Below are positions 1 to 9,480 of a stretch of 64,000 nt of DNA, piece by piece. Every line of letters starts with the position of its first letter. Position 1 is the first letter of the stretch. The DNA comes from Gammaproteobacteria bacterium (GTDB lineage: Bacteria; Pseudomonadota; Gammaproteobacteria; SZUA-229), in NCBI GenBank assembly GCA_015488885.1, contig WFMW01000005.1:1-64000 (forward strand), written 5' to 3'. The notes below the pieces were generated by a model. That model was not told the DNA's origin and ran no database searches. It saw nothing but the letters and a program-made list of their open reading frames with translations. A program made the translations under genes and the position numbers.

Positions 1-255
1 CCTGAACATGCCTGGCTGAAAGATATCGGGCGTGTCAGCTATGTGGCGGCAACCGATACCGAAGCGCTGGAGGCTTTCGATATATTAACCCGTACTGAAG
101 GGATTATTCCAGCACTGGAATCCAGTCATGCGGTTGCCTACGGGATGAAACTGGCAGCTACTATGAAACCCGGGCAGCGTATTATTATTAATTTATCCGG
201 TCGTGGCGATAAGGATATCAATACCATTGCCGATCTTGAAGGTATCAAACTGTGA
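1..255 (+). CDS. trpB: Tryptophan synthase beta chain, C-terminal part (5' end outside window)
   Basis: The reading frame is open from base 1 and gives the last 84 residues of TrpB, the PLP enzyme that joins indole and serine to make tryptophan. The segments [14 protein letters not shown] and NLSGRGDKD are hallmark C-terminal TrpB motifs; the latter lies near the end of the PLP domain. The ORF track starts only at base 43 because it required a start codon; the coding sequence continues upstream of the window. Its TGA overlaps the GTG start of trpA (GTGA), so the two subunits of the alpha2beta2 complex are translationally coupled. Confidence 0.95.
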   Translation, partial: PEHAWLKDIGRVSYVAATDTEALEAFDILTRTEGIIPALESSHAVAYGMKLAATMKPGQRIIINLSGRGDKDINTIADLEGIKL

Positions 256-1085
256 GCCGTTTAGCCCAATGTTTCGCGCAATTGAAACAGACATCGCGTA
301 AAGCCTTAATCCCCTATATTATGACCGCTGATCCCGAGCCGACGATAACCCTGCCTTTATTGCATGCCATGGTGGAAGCCGGTGCGGACATTATTGAACT
401 GGGCGCGCCTTTTTCCGACCCGATGGCAGATGGTCCGACAATCCAGGCTGCGGCTGAGCGTTCGCTGGCGCATCACACTAATCTGCATGATGTGTTTAAG
501 GTGGTGGCCGAATTCAGGCAGCAGAATACGACCACGCCAATTATCATGATGGGGTATCTGAATCCAATAGAAGTGATGGGCTATGAAAATTTTGCCCGGC
601 AGGCCGCCGCATCAGGGATTGATGGCGTTATTACAGTTGATATTCCACCAGTGGAAGCAAGCGCTTATGTAGCGGCTTTAAAACAGTTTGCCATCGACCC
701 GATTTTTCTGCTGGCACCAACCAGCACTGTTGAACGGATACAGCATCTGCATGGCATGGCCAGCGGTTTTGTGTATTATGTTTCACTCAAGGGGGTGACG
801 GGGGCGGCAAATCTGGATATCAGCAGCGTGGAACAGAAATTACATGAAATCAGGCAATATATCGACCTGCCGATTGGTGTCGGTTTCGGGATCAGTGATG
901 CCCAATCGGCAGCAAAAGTGGCTGCCTGTGCCGATGCGGTAGTGGTTGGCAGTGTATTAGTCAGGAAAATGGCCGAAAATAATCACCATAGACCTGAAGA
1001 TAGGACTATAATAATTAAAGAAATCAGTGATATACTTTCCACTATGCGTCAATCCATGGATGCTGTCGAGTTGCTGGAAACATGA
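252..1085 (+). CDS. trpA: Tryptophan synthase alpha chain
   Basis: This 277-residue TIM-barrel subunit cleaves indole-3-glycerol phosphate to indole and glyceraldehyde 3-phosphate, and indole is channelled to TrpB. The catalytic acids fall at the family positions Glu49 ([11 protein letters not shown]) and Asp60 (PMADGPTIQ). The phosphate-binding loops GVTGA and GVGFGIS are also visible. The start is GTG at 252, overlapping the trpB stop by four bases. The length is slightly above the usual ~268 because of a short C-terminal tail. It is the last trp gene here; a palindromic repeat separates it from accD. Confidence 0.95.
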   Translation: MSRLAQCFAQLKQTSRKALIPYIMTADPEPTITLPLLHAMVEAGADIIELGAPFSDPMADGPTIQAAAERSLAHHTNLHDVFKVVAEFRQQNTTTPIIMMGYLNPIEVMGYENFARQAAASGIDGVITVDIPPVEASAYVAALKQFAIDPIFLLAPTSTVERIQHLHGMASGFVYYVSLKGVTGAANLDISSVEQKLHEIRQYIDLPIGVGFGISDAQSAAKVAACADAVVVGSVLVRKMAENNHHRPEDRTIIIKEISDILSTMRQSMDAVELLET

Positions 1086-1113
1086 AGCGACGTGATTTTA
1101 AGATAGAAATAAT

Positions 1114-1280
1114 GTAACGACTCAGTGAGTAGTCAAAGGTAACAGTAACTGCTCAGATTGCCGCTGAAATCAGTCAGATCAAGGCGAAAAATGTGAGTTT
1201 ACAAGCGTAAATGTCCATTTTTCAACAATAATCGGTTTAATGTAAAACCGGCTGATTTCAGTGGTTAGCTGAGTCGTTAC
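1114..1280. mobile_element. Palindromic MITE-like element (family A)
   Basis: A 167-bp element is bounded by perfect 12-bp inverted repeats, gtaacgactcag at 1114-1125 and ctgagtcgttac at 1269-1280. A nested inverted pair lies inside (ctgaaatcag at 1164-1173, ctgatttcag at 1252-1261), as does a third shorter one (gaaaaatg / catttttc). It has no coding capacity and fills most of the trpA-accD gap. A degenerate relative of its left end lies directly after clpX near 55399. The nested inverted repeats suggest a non-autonomous transposon remnant or a large foldback structure. I see no transposase and cannot identify a target-site duplication with confidence. Confidence 0.65.
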
Positions 1281-1314
1281 GAAACAATAAGCATGACACA
1301 AAGGTAATAACCTA

Positions 1315-2190
1315 ATGAGCCCAAGCTGGTTTGAAAAACTGATGCCCAGCAGCATTAGAACCGATAGCAGTACAAAACGTGGTGTCCCTGAAGGTTTGTG
1401 GACAAAATGCCCGTCCTGCAATGCGGTACTCTATCGGGCTGAGCTGGAACGTAATCTGGATGTCTGCCCGAAATGTAATTATCACATGCGTATTTTCGGG
1501 CGCAAGCGGCTGGCAATCTTTCTGGATGAAGATGCCACGGAAGAAATTGGTGCTAATCTCGTTCCCTACGATAAACTAAAATTTAAAGACAGTAAAAAAT
1601 ACAAAGACCGGCTGTTGCAGGCGCAGAAAAATACCGGTGAAAAAGATGCCTTGATTGCCTTGAAAGGTAAAGTGAAAGGCGTGCCACTGGTGGCTGTGGC
1701 GTTTGATTTTCGTTTTATGGGCGGTTCAATGGGTTCTGTGGTGGGCGAACGCTTTTTGCGTGCAGCAACCCTGGCGATGGAAGAAGGACTGCCTTTTGTC
1801 TGCTTTTCTGCCTCGGGCGGCGCACGTATGCAGGAAGCCCTGTTTTCCCTGATGCAAATGGCAAAAACCAGTGCGGTATTGACCCGGCTGGCAAAAAAAC
1901 GTATTCCCTATATTTCCGTACTTACCGATCCTACCATGGGTGGAGTTTCGGCCAGTTTTGCCATGCTGGGTGATGTGCATATTGCCGAACCCAAAGCGCT
2001 GGTAGGGTTTGCCGGGCCACGGGTGATTGAGCAGACCGTGCATGAAAAATTACCGGAAGGCTTTCAACGCAGTGAATTTCTGCTCGAACATGGTGCCATT
2101 GATATGGTTGTTGACCGGCGTGATTTACGTGACCGTATTGCCAGTCTGGTATTGATGCTGGCCAATAAACCGGCAGTGCAGAAAGTCTGA
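1315..2190 (+). CDS. accD: Acetyl-CoA carboxylase carboxyltransferase subunit beta
   Basis: AccD is the beta half of the carboxyltransferase that transfers CO2 from carboxybiotin to acetyl-CoA, giving malonyl-CoA for fatty acid synthesis. The N-terminal zinc ribbon is complete (Cys32, Cys35, Cys51, Cys54 in CPSC and CPKC). The crotonase-type core follows, with [10 protein letters not shown] and the [12 protein letters not shown] segment. At 291 residues it has normal length. A purine-rich aaaggt precedes the ATG. The trpA-accD-folC order is conserved in gammaproteobacteria; here a repeat element lies upstream, so accD probably has its own promoter. Confidence 0.96.
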   Translation: MSPSWFEKLMPSSIRTDSSTKRGVPEGLWTKCPSCNAVLYRAELERNLDVCPKCNYHMRIFGRKRLAIFLDEDATEEIGANLVPYDKLKFKDSKKYKDRLLQAQKNTGEKDALIALKGKVKGVPLVAVAFDFRFMGGSMGSVVGERFLRAATLAMEEGLPFVCFSASGGARMQEALFSLMQMAKTSAVLTRLAKKRIPYISVLTDPTMGGVSASFAMLGDVHIAEPKALVGFAGPRVIEQTVHEKLPEGFQRSEFLLEHGAIDMVVDRRDLRDRIASLVLMLANKPAVQKV

Positions 2191-2271
2191 TATTGTTGTT
2201 ATCTTCATCTCTGACCGGTTCCACTTTAGCCTGCTGTTCTTTATTACTGGGAATTTTATTGCCTGTTGGTT

Positions 2272-2293
2272 TTCTATACTCGGACAAGCTCCT
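2272..2293. repeat. Fragment of family B repeat upstream of folC
   Basis: On the minus strand this reads aggagcttgtccgagtatagaa, matching 19 of 22 bases of the left end of the complete family B element after clpP (53597). It lies about 30 bp upstream of folC and is probably a decayed element end. Confidence 0.45.
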
Positions 2294-2322
2294 GATATCC
2301 ATCTGTAGAAAAATTTTGATTC

Positions 2323-3690
2323 ATGCGATTTGATTCTCTTGATGACTGGCTCGCCTGGCAGGAAACCCTGAACCCGGCAGAAATTGACCTCGGGCTGGAG
2401 CGGGTGACACAGGTGATGAAGCAGGCCGGTTTAGCCACCCGCTTTAACTGTCCGTTGATTACGGTAGCCGGTACCAATGGCAAAGGTTCTATCGTGGCTA
2501 TGCTTGAAGCCATGGCTGGTGCGGCGGGTTTGCGTGTCTGCAGTTATACCTCGCCACATTTGTTGCGTTATAATGAACGTATTCATATCCATCAACAAGC
2601 GATAAATGATGCTGCCCTGTGTGAAGCCTTTGTGTTTATCGATCGGCAGCGCGGCGCGGTTCCACTGACTTATTTTGAATTTGGTACGCTGGCTGCGCTG
2701 TATTTATTCAGCCGCACTCAGGCTGATCTGATTATACTGGAAGTGGGTCTGGGCGGCCGCCTGGATGCGGTGAATGTGATGCAGCCATCGGTGGCTATTA
2801 TAAGTTCGATTGGCATTGATCACACTGCCTGGCTGGGCAATAGCCGCGAACAGATTCTACGAGAAAAAGCCGGTATTTTCCGGGCGCAAACACCGGCAAT
2901 CTGTGGTGACCGGCAACCACCAGCCAGTCTTTTTTCACTAACCCGGCAACTGGGTGCCGATTTAAACCTGCTGGGGCGCGATTATGATTTTTTCCGGCAT
3001 GATAATGACTGGGATTTTCACGGCCCCTATGGTGATGTCATGCACTTGCCGATACCTGCACTGAAGGGTGAATTCCAGTTGAACAATGCTGCCACGGCTA
3101 TTCTTGCCCTGCAATGTTTGCAATTTAGTCCATTACCACAGCAAGCCCTGTCACAGAAAGTCCTCGCAGAGAAAAACATAGCGGATAAAATAACGATACC
3201 GCCAGCAGCTATAGCAGCCGGTTTACAGCATTGTCGTTTAGCTGCCCATTTTGAAACCTTGCGGGTGTCACCACTGGTGCAGGTTGATGTGGCACATAAT
3301 CCACAGGCTGTCGAAGCACTGGCAGCATTACTGAATGAGCCGTTACCGGTAACACAGGCTGATGCGGCAACAGGCAGAGGAAAAACCTGTGCCATTATTG
3401 CCATGCTCGCCGATAAAGATATTGCCCGGGTGGTTGAATGCCTGAAACCCTGTATTGATATATGGTGTCTGGCCGGTCTGCCTCAGGTTCCTCGTGGTTT
3501 ATCCGTTGAGGCGCTGAGAAAACGTGTTCAGAACAGTCTGTCAGGTGTTAAACTTCAGTCTGCGGAAACAGTCACTCAGGCCTGTATGCAGATGCATCAA
3601 CAACTGAACAAAAATGATCGATTAATTATCTTTGGTTCTTTTTATACTGCCGCCCAGGCAATCCATTTTTATGCGTCATTTGAAGATTAA
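2323..3690 (+). CDS. folC: Bifunctional dihydrofolate synthase / folylpolyglutamate synthase
   Basis: FolC ligates glutamate to dihydropteroate and then extends the gamma-glutamyl tail of folates, using ATP. The Mur-ligase type P-loop GTNGKGS is at residues 50-56, followed by YTSPHL and RYNERI. LEVGLGGRLDAVN and the DHTAWLG segment mark the central ATPase domain, and VDVAHNPQAVEAL the C-terminal domain. At 455 residues it is slightly longer than the usual ~425; the extra residues appear to lie around 270-300. No clear Shine-Dalgarno precedes the ATG. It sits between accD and the SPOR protein gene, the usual gammaproteobacterial order. Confidence 0.95.
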   Translation: MRFDSLDDWLAWQETLNPAEIDLGLERVTQVMKQAGLATRFNCPLITVAGTNGKGSIVAMLEAMAGAAGLRVCSYTSPHLLRYNERIHIHQQAINDAALCEAFVFIDRQRGAVPLTYFEFGTLAALYLFSRTQADLIILEVGLGGRLDAVNVMQPSVAIISSIGIDHTAWLGNSREQILREKAGIFRAQTPAICGDRQPPASLFSLTRQLGADLNLLGRDYDFFRHDNDWDFHGPYGDVMHLPIPALKGEFQLNNAATAILALQCLQFSPLPQQALSQKVLAEKNIADKITIPPAAIAAGLQHCRLAAHFETLRVSPLVQVDVAHNPQAVEALAALLNEPLPVTQADAATGRGKTCAIIAMLADKDIARVVECLKPCIDIWCLAGLPQVPRGLSVEALRKRVQNSLSGVKLQSAETVTQACMQMHQQLNKNDRLIIFGSFYTAAQAIHFYASFED

Positions 3691-3723
3691 TAAAACTTAT
3701 TTACATTCGGGTTATGTAAACTG

Positions 3724-4245
3724 ATGGATTCTCCGTTATTACAGCGTATTATTGGCGCGGCAGTTCTGGTTGCTCTGGGGGTGATCTTTATCCCGGCTCT
3801 GCTGGATGGCGCAGGGTATAAATCCCGACTGAATATCCATCATATAAAACCAGAACCTGACTTTCCGCCCTTAAGCAAAAAAATACCAGAACATATTATT
3901 TCTCCTCTGGAAAAAGCACGTAAACAGCAGCAACAGGCTAACCAACGACAGGTAAAAAGGCAGACGCTAAAGAAATACCGGCATAAACACAGCGATAAAC
4001 AACGCGCTTTACATGCTTTTGCACTACAAATGGGAACGTTTAAAAATAATGCCAATGCAAAAAAGTTGCGTGATAAATTAAGAAAAGCTGGTTATCATAG
4101 TTTTGTGGTGCCCGTGGCGGGAAAAAATGAAACCATCTACAAAGTTCGTATTGGTCCTGAACTACAGAAATCAGTGCTGGAAAAAATGAAAAAGAAAGTT
4201 AAAAAGCAGTTTAAAATAGATGCTTATGTGGTTAATCATTCGTAG
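3724..4245 (+). CDS. dedD: SPOR-domain protein, DedD-like
   Basis: This is a small inner-membrane protein (173 residues) with one N-terminal membrane segment (about residues 8-26), a basic, glutamine-rich linker and a C-terminal SPOR domain (about 98-170; ALQMGTFKNNANAK...YKVRIGP). SPOR domains bind denuded septal peptidoglycan, and DedD contributes to cell constriction in E. coli. The context folC-dedD-cvpA-purF is the classical one, which supports the name more than sequence alone. The ATG overlaps no neighbour; cvpA follows after 29 bp. Confidence 0.85.
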   Translation: MDSPLLQRIIGAAVLVALGVIFIPALLDGAGYKSRLNIHHIKPEPDFPPLSKKIPEHIISPLEKARKQQQQANQRQVKRQTLKKYRHKHSDKQRALHAFALQMGTFKNNANAKKLRDKLRKAGYHSFVVPVAGKNETIYKVRIGPELQKSVLEKMKKKVKKQFKIDAYVVNHS

Positions 4246-4274
4246 CCTTTTTTTACCTTTTAAGAGTAAATCTT

Positions 4275-4769
4275 ATGACAGTCGTTGATATTATTATAAT
4301 TTTTGTCATTGTATTATCTGCATTGTTCAGTTTAATGCGAGGTTTTGTCAAAGAAGCCATATCCCTGGCAAGCTGGATCGTTGCGATCTGGGTGGCGGCC
4401 ACTTTTGCCCCTAAACTGTCCGGGATGCTTGTTGATATGATTGATTCAGAGGCGGTCAGGCAGGCGATAGGCTTTGGCGTGTTGTTTATTTTAACCCTGA
4501 TTGCAGGCGGGCTGGTTAATTATATGATTAGTCAGCTAGTGAAAAAAACCGGGCTTTCCGGTGCGGACAGAATCTTCGGGGTGATTTTCGGGGTAATTCG
4601 GGGTGGCCTGATTATTGTTGTTTTTGTGGTGGTAGGTGGTATGACAGCATTACCGCAATCACAGTGGTGGCAGCGTTCACAGTTACTACCCTGGTTTGAA
4701 AATACGGCAGGGGTTATCCAGGACTATATTCCTGAAGACCTGAATTTATCGTTTAAAAAAGCGCAATAG
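4275..4769 (+). CDS. cvpA: CvpA family membrane protein
   Basis: A 164-residue integral membrane protein with about four hydrophobic segments. The N-terminal VDIIIIFVIVLSALFSLMRGFVKE and the GADRIFGVIFGVIRG segment are characteristic of the CvpA / colicin V production family. CvpA is needed for colicin V export in E. coli and has been linked to envelope resistance to bile salts; its biochemical role is unsettled. It is 9 bp upstream of purF and almost certainly cotranscribed with it, as in E. coli. Confidence 0.9.
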   Translation: MTVVDIIIIFVIVLSALFSLMRGFVKEAISLASWIVAIWVAATFAPKLSGMLVDMIDSEAVRQAIGFGVLFILTLIAGGLVNYMISQLVKKTGLSGADRIFGVIFGVIRGGLIIVVFVVVGGMTALPQSQWWQRSQLLPWFENTAGVIQDYIPEDLNLSFKKAQ

Positions 4770-4778
4770 AGATTAAAT

Positions 4779-6275
4779 ATGTGTGGAATTGCAGGTATTG
4801 TTGCCGGTAAAGCCGTCAATCTGGATTTATATGAAGCCCTGTCTGTCCTGCAACATCGTGGACAGGATGCAGCAGGTATCACTACCTGTGAAAAAGGTCG
4901 CTTTTATTTGCGCAAGGGCAACGGCCTGGTGCGTGATGTGTTTTTAAGTGAACATATGCAGCAGCTGCCCGGCAATATGGGTATTGCCCACGTGCGTTAC
5001 CCGACAGCAGGTTGTTCCTCGTCTGCGGAAGCGCAACCGCTGTATGTAAATTCGCCCTATGGTATTGCACTGGCGCACAATGGTAATTTAACCAATGCCG
5101 AGGAACTAAAAAAAGCCCTGTTTTTATCGGATTTGCGCCACCTGAATACCGAGTCGGACAGCGAAGTTCTGTTAAACGTTTTTGCGCATGAATTACAGAT
5201 AAAAGCCCAGCCAAAATTTGATATAGATGCAATTTTTGCGGCGGTATCGGCAACCCACAAGCGTTGTCGTGGTGGTTATGCTGTGGTTGCGATGATTGTT
5301 GGTAAAGGTATTCTGGCCATCCGTGATCCCCACGGCATTCGACCGCTGGTTTATGGTAAGCGGGTGACCCGTGAAGGTATAGATTATATGGTGGCGTCGG
5401 AAAGTGTTGCCTTGCAGTCACAGGGCTTTGAGCTGGTGCGTGATGTAAAACCGGGTGAAGCGATTTTTATTGATGCAACAGGGCAGTTGCATAGCCGTCA
5501 ATGTGCTGAACAGCCTGAACTGTCCCCCTGTATTTTTGAGTATGTCTATTTTGCCCGGCCCGATTCCATTATTGACGGGGTGCTGGTTTATAAGGCACGA
5601 CTGCGTATGGGGCAGAAGCTGGTACAGAAAATTCTGCGAGAACATCCCGATCACGATATTGATGTCGTTATTCCCATTCCCGATACCAGTCGCAGTACGG
5701 CGCTGGAAGTAGCCTATCATCTAAATGTGAAATACCGCGAAGGATTTATTAAAAATCGTTATATCGGGCGAACTTTTATTATGCCCGGACAGAAGCAGCG
5801 TAAAAAATCGGTACGCCAGAAACTTAATCCCATCGATCTGGAGTTCAAGGGAAAAAATGTTCTGCTGGTCGATGATTCCATTGTTCGTGGCACCACCTCA
5901 CAACAGATTGTGCAGATGGCGCGTGAAGCCGGTGCGAATAAAGTGTATATGGCTTCAGCCGCGCCGCCGGTGCGCTATCCCAATGTCTATGGTATTGATA
6001 TGGCATCGCACGAAGAATTTATTGCGCATAATCGTAACCTTGAAGAAATCACTGCAATAATCGGTGCTGACTGGCTGATTTATCAGGATCTTGATGACCT
6101 GAAAGCCGCCGTGCAACGCGGTAATAAATCGTTGCAACATTTTGACTGTTCGTGTTTTGACGGCCAGTATATTACCCATGATGTTGATGAAAATTATTTT
6201 AAACGGCTGAATGCCTTACGCTGTGATTCAGCAAAAAGCAAACGTAAACGTGAATTGAAATCGGTGCAGTTATGA
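4779..6275 (+). CDS. purF: Amidophosphoribosyltransferase
   Basis: PurF catalyses the committed step of purine synthesis, making phosphoribosylamine from PRPP and glutamine. The N-terminal nucleophile Cys follows Met directly (MCGIAGI), so the protein matures by removal of Met only. QHRGQDAAG and HVRYPTAG belong to the class II glutaminase domain. The PRPP-binding loop [14 protein letters not shown] is near residues 362-375. At 498 residues its length is normal. Its stop overlaps the start of the next gene by four bases (ATGA). Confidence 0.97.
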   Translation: MCGIAGIVAGKAVNLDLYEALSVLQHRGQDAAGITTCEKGRFYLRKGNGLVRDVFLSEHMQQLPGNMGIAHVRYPTAGCSSSAEAQPLYVNSPYGIALAHNGNLTNAEELKKALFLSDLRHLNTESDSEVLLNVFAHELQIKAQPKFDIDAIFAAVSATHKRCRGGYAVVAMIVGKGILAIRDPHGIRPLVYGKRVTREGIDYMVASESVALQSQGFELVRDVKPGEAIFIDATGQLHSRQCAEQPELSPCIFEYVYFARPDSIIDGVLVYKARLRMGQKLVQKILREHPDHDIDVVIPIPDTSRSTALEVAYHLNVKYREGFIKNRYIGRTFIMPGQKQRKKSVRQKLNPIDLEFKGKNVLLVDDSIVRGTTSQQIVQMAREAGANKVYMASAAPPVRYPNVYGIDMASHEEFIAHNRNLEEITAIIGADWLIYQDLDDLKAAVQRGNKSLQHFDCSCFDGQYITHDVDENYFKRLNALRCDSAKSKRKRELKSVQL

Positions 6276-7009
6276 AAAAGATAACCTCTGCTTATATAAC
6301 GCCTGTTCATATTTTACTGCTAAGCATTACATTGGTATTCAGCCAGACTGTTTGCGCTAGAAATGGAGATAATTATTATAACCGGGTAAGGTTGAGTGCA
6401 ACAGCTTCAACAATACTGGAAAACGATACCATGGTGGCCGTGGTATTTGCCGAAGAAGAAGGCTCGCATGCTGCCGATATTTCCGCAGTGGTAAACAAAA
6501 AAATACGTCAGGCACTGGTGTTAATAAAACAGTACCCCGCTATTAAATATCAGACCAATACCTATACCACGCAGCCTGTTTATCAGCCTGTTAGCAGTCA
6601 TGATGGTGGTAATAAAATAAAAGGCTGGCGGATTCGCCAGAGCCTGCGTCTGCAAAGCCGGGATATGACCTTGATGAGTGATGTATTAGGACGTCTGCAA
6701 ACCATGCTGGCTTTACAGTCGATGCAGTTTTCTGTCGCGCTGCAAAATCGTCACCGGGCCGATACGCAACTTATTAATAAAGCTCTGGCTGCATTTACTA
6801 AACGCGCCCAACAAATAGCCCACCAGCTTGGCTATAAGGGCTATAAAATTGTTGATATTGCCCTTACCTCATCGGGCAATAACCGGCCACGTCCCTATTA
6901 TGCGGCACGGGTAATGGCAGCCAAAGCATCGACACCACCTGCCGTTGCAGCTGGTGAGCAGACTGTCAGTATGACGGTAAACGGTAGCATTGAATTAGGG
7001 AACTTCTGA
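6272..7009 (+). CDS. Exported SIMPL-domain (DUF541) protein
   Basis: A 245-residue protein with an N-terminal signal peptide (hydrophobic stretch about residues 11-27 ending near VCA-RN) and a SIMPL/DUF541 fold. The pattern RLSATAS, a central [24 protein letters not shown] and a terminal [10 protein letters not shown] resembles the periplasmic YggE/BP26 family. Family members form oligomeric channels or affect oxidative stress, but no enzyme activity is established. The ATG lies inside the purF stop, so translation is coupled. The stop codon falls inside a family C repeat end (aacttcTGA), so the last residues may have been shaped by that insertion. Confidence 0.8.
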   Translation: MKKITSAYITPVHILLLSITLVFSQTVCARNGDNYYNRVRLSATASTILENDTMVAVVFAEEEGSHAADISAVVNKKIRQALVLIKQYPAIKYQTNTYTTQPVYQPVSSHDGGNKIKGWRIRQSLRLQSRDMTLMSDVLGRLQTMLALQSMQFSVALQNRHRADTQLINKALAAFTKRAQQIAHQLGYKGYKIVDIALTSSGNNRPRPYYAARVMAAKASTPPAVAAGEQTVSMTVNGSIELGNF

Positions 7010-7025
7010 ACAAGTCGTGAATACG
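7005..7025. repeat. Family C repeat end overlapping a stop codon
   Basis: These 21 bases (tctgaacaagtcgtgaatacg) are exactly repeated, in inverse orientation, at 18304-18324 beside yggU. The TGA of the SIMPL gene lies inside the repeat. The rest of the palindromic element seen near yggU is not recognisable here. Confidence 0.7.
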
Positions 7026-7060
7026 CATCTTGAGTCCAGTGTTCTCATTGCTGTATTGCT

Positions 7061-7094
7061 ACTAAGGCGAACACTAATTAGTGTTCGCCTTAGT
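7061..7094. terminator. 34-bp perfect palindrome between convergent genes
   Basis: The sequence actaaggcgaacactaa and its exact reverse complement abut, giving a 34-bp perfect palindrome. It overlaps the last codons of the DsbA-like gene on the minus strand and lies 52 bp after the SIMPL gene on the plus strand. The position fits a bidirectional terminator, although no long T-tract follows on either side. Confidence 0.6.
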
Positions 7095-7710
7095 AATTAG
7101 CGACGCTCTCTGCCGCATTGCGCATAAGCTTTTCACTCACGGCACCGGTTAATACCCTGTTGCCAAAAATAAAACTGGGTACGCTTTCAATCGCATGCTC
7201 TCTGGCGGCATGGTAATTATTCTGTAATCTTAGTGCATAGGTCGGGTCTGTCCAGGCCGCTTCAATAATCTCCTCAGCAATGCCGCAATCTGTGGCCAGG
7301 GTATGCAATAATTTTTTATTGGCAATATTTTTTGTTTCAACAAAATAGGCTTTAAACAAGGCGTTGTGTAACGCATAAAAACAGGCTTTGCCTGCCTGCT
7401 TGGCAGCTTCTGAAAGTAATAAGGCGTTTTTTGAGTTAAAGATAAAATTTAATTCGGCTAATGCTATCTGTTCTTTTCTGCTAATGACTTTTAGCCTGGA
7501 CATCATCTTCTGCCAGGTTTGAGACGGGTAATCCAGTGAGGAGACAGGTTCGCCATGTTCAGGTGTTTCGGGATGTATCTCAAGAAAGCACCAGTTTATC
7601 TTTAAATTATAATGTTTTTTTAAATGCATTAAACGATGGTGGCCAATGTAGCAGAAAGGGCAGATATAATCACTAAACACGGTTACTTTTAATTCAGGCA
7701 GGGCTGACAT
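7090..7710 (-). CDS. DsbA-family thioredoxin-like oxidoreductase (FrnE / HCCA-isomerase type)
   Basis: A thioredoxin-fold protein of about 206 residues with a redox-type CPFC (Cys17-Cys20) after the first strand (VFSDYICPFCYIGHHRL), a helical insertion, and the conserved ESVPSFIFGNRVLTGA near the end, containing the cis-Pro loop. This pattern fits cytoplasmic DsbA/FrnE-like proteins; no signal peptide is present. The ORF track starts at 7725, but the ATG at 7710 has a good Shine-Dalgarno (gaggt seven bases upstream) and is preferred. It is downstream of tauE and cbbY on the same strand. Substrate is unknown. Confidence 0.8.
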   Translation of the reverse strand: MSALPELKVTVFSDYICPFCYIGHHRLMHLKKHYNLKINWCFLEIHPETPEHGEPVSSLDYPSQTWQKMMSRLKVISRKEQIALAELNFIFNSKNALLLSEAAKQAGKACFYALHNALFKAYFVETKNIANKKLLHTLATDCGIAEEIIEAAWTDPTYALRLQNNYHAAREHAIESVPSFIFGNRVLTGAVSEKLMRNAAESVANY

Positions 7711-7783
7711 AGCTTGACCTCGCATTTGCGGTTAATGTGGATGTGACAGTTACGGTAGCAAAAATATCCAGGAAAATATATTT

Positions 7784-8575
7784 TTATGCCAGAAACATTT
7801 TCAGGCTTAAACCCAGTAAAAACAGCGCAAAGACTTTTTTAAGGGTTTTCTCGTTAAGGGAATGCGCCAGTGTTGCGCCCAGTGGCGCACATAGAAAACT
7901 GGTCAGAATAATTGCCGAAAAGGCAGTCAGGTTAATATAACCCAGTGATGTTACATGTAGAAAGGATTTTCCCCATCCGGTATAGATATAGCTAAGACTG
8001 CCGGCCAGGGCAACAGGAAAGCCGCAGGCGGCTGAGGTAGCGATGGCCTGTTTCATATTGATATTGAACCAGTGCAGAAAGGGAACCGTCAGCGTACCAC
8101 CACCAATACCGACAATTGATGAGAGCAGACCGATTAGCAGGCCGCCGCTTAAAGTATGGATGAATGTAATGGATTTATGGTGTGAGCGCGTGGTAAAGTT
8201 TTTCAACATCATCACTGCAACCAGAAATTCAAAAATCGAGAATACTGGTTTGAGAATACTGGTATCAAGTCGGCTAGCAATCAATCCACCTGCCCAGGCA
8301 CCAGCTAAAATACCAGGGGTTAAATGCAAAAATATACGCCAGCGTAATGCCTGTTTTTTATAATGCGCATAACTCGAAGAAAGTGAGGTAACAACAATGG
8401 TTGCCAGTGACGTTGCCAGTGCCATATGCATGACCACGGCCGGGTCAATGCCCTGGGAAGAAAAAATCGTATACAAAACCGGGACAATAATCAGCCCACC
8501 ACCCACACCAAGCAGGCCTGCTACCAGGCCTGCGAAGCAGCCGGTAAGCAGATACAGGATAATACCGTCAGGCAT
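7784..8575 (-). CDS. TauE/SafE family membrane transporter (putative sulfite/organosulfonate exporter)
   Basis: A 263-residue membrane protein with about eight hydrophobic segments. The paired glycine-rich signatures GLVAGLLGVGGGLIIVPVL and GLLSSIVGIGGGTLTVPFL, one per repeat half, define the TauE/SafE (DUF81) family. Members export sulfite, sulfoacetate or other anions; the substrate cannot be read from sequence. It begins three bases after the cbbY stop and is probably cotranscribed with it. A sulfite exporter would suit a sulfur-oxidising lifestyle, but that is inference. Confidence 0.85.
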   Translation of the reverse strand: MPDGIILYLLTGCFAGLVAGLLGVGGGLIIVPVLYTIFSSQGIDPAVVMHMALATSLATIVVTSLSSSYAHYKKQALRWRIFLHLTPGILAGAWAGGLIASRLDTSILKPVFSIFEFLVAVMMLKNFTTRSHHKSITFIHTLSGGLLIGLLSSIVGIGGGTLTVPFLHWFNINMKQAIATSAACGFPVALAGSLSYIYTGWGKSFLHVTSLGYINLTAFSAIILTSFLCAPLGATLAHSLNEKTLKKVFALFLLGLSLKMFLA

Positions 8576-8578
8576 AAA

Positions 8579-9370
8579 TCATGTGTTGTTACCGGGTTTT
8601 TGATGCAGGTATTCGATCATCCTGCAATCAAGATAATCGTAGCCATTAGCGTCTCCCTGAATAAGCTGAAAGGGTGAATCCGGTTCGCCCATGTTGTCCA
8701 GCACAATTTCAGCACCCGTAAAGTCATGCCCGGTAGTATAGTCATTGGTGGTGACAACGGTTTTTAAACCGGCACCCAGTGATGAAAGCAGACCATTGTG
8801 TGAATCCTCAAAGGCCATACATTGTGCTGCTGGCAGCTGCAATTTCTGCAGGGCACAGGTATAAATATCGGCTGCCGGTTTTTTTGCCGGAACGATATCC
8901 CCGGCAGCAATAACATCAAACCAGCTTATCGCATCTTCGCCTAATGTATGGGTGAGTAAAGCCGTAACATTGGCCGGTGTGGTGGTGGTGGCAATCGCCA
9001 GGCGCAAACCGGTTTCACGTGCTTCCTTTAATAATCGCTCTACACCTGGACGCAGTGGAATGGCACCACTAGCCAGTAGTTCGGTGTAGTGACGTGTTTT
9101 TGCCTGATGCAGTACTGGAATCAGGGCATCAAAGTCATTGGGTACATTTTTATTGTGCAGAAAATCTGTGGCGAAATATTTTATCCGTTCCTTACCGCCC
9201 GTTACGGCAAGCAGTTGACCGTAGGTGTCGATATTCCAGTGCCAGCCCAGTTTGTATTCATCAAAAGCAAGGTTAAAGGCGATGCGGTGACCATCAGCTT
9301 CCGTATTGGACAGGGTACCATCAACATCGAATATCAGGGCTTTCAGGCTGGCAGGCATCGTTGCACTCAT
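8579..9370 (-). CDS. cbbY: HAD-superfamily phosphatase, CbbY-like
   Basis: A 263-residue HAD hydrolase with the nucleophile motif FDVDGTLSNTE (Asp15, Asp17), a helical cap, the motif II region ATTTTPANV, the Lys of VPAKKPAADIY and motif IV FEDSHNGLLSS. The NTEADGHRIAFN and WHWNIDTYGQLLAVTGGKERI segments match the CbbY group, whose characterised members hydrolyse xylulose-1,5-bisphosphate, an inhibitor of RuBisCO. No RuBisCO gene is in the window, so a Calvin-cycle role is inferred. The ATG at 9370 is followed by a second one four codons later. Confidence 0.8.
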   Translation of the reverse strand: MSATMPASLKALIFDVDGTLSNTEADGHRIAFNLAFDEYKLGWHWNIDTYGQLLAVTGGKERIKYFATDFLHNKNVPNDFDALIPVLHQAKTRHYTELLASGAIPLRPGVERLLKEARETGLRLAIATTTTPANVTALLTHTLGEDAISWFDVIAAGDIVPAKKPAADIYTCALQKLQLPAAQCMAFEDSHNGLLSSLGAGLKTVVTTNDYTTGHDFTGAEIVLDNMGEPDSPFQLIQGDANGYDYLDCRMIEYLHQKPGNNT

Positions 9371-9480
9371 TAAAATGATTATAGATCAGGCATTTTATAG
9401 AAAAAACAGACTAAATACGAACACGATGAGCAAGGTTTTGGACTGTTGCCTGGTTAATAATAAAGATCAGAAATCTAAGG

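Noticed and set aside
1931-2302. Long reverse ORFs inside accD and elsewhere in the ORF track
   Set aside because: These are shadows on the strand opposite well-supported genes with no domain signatures.
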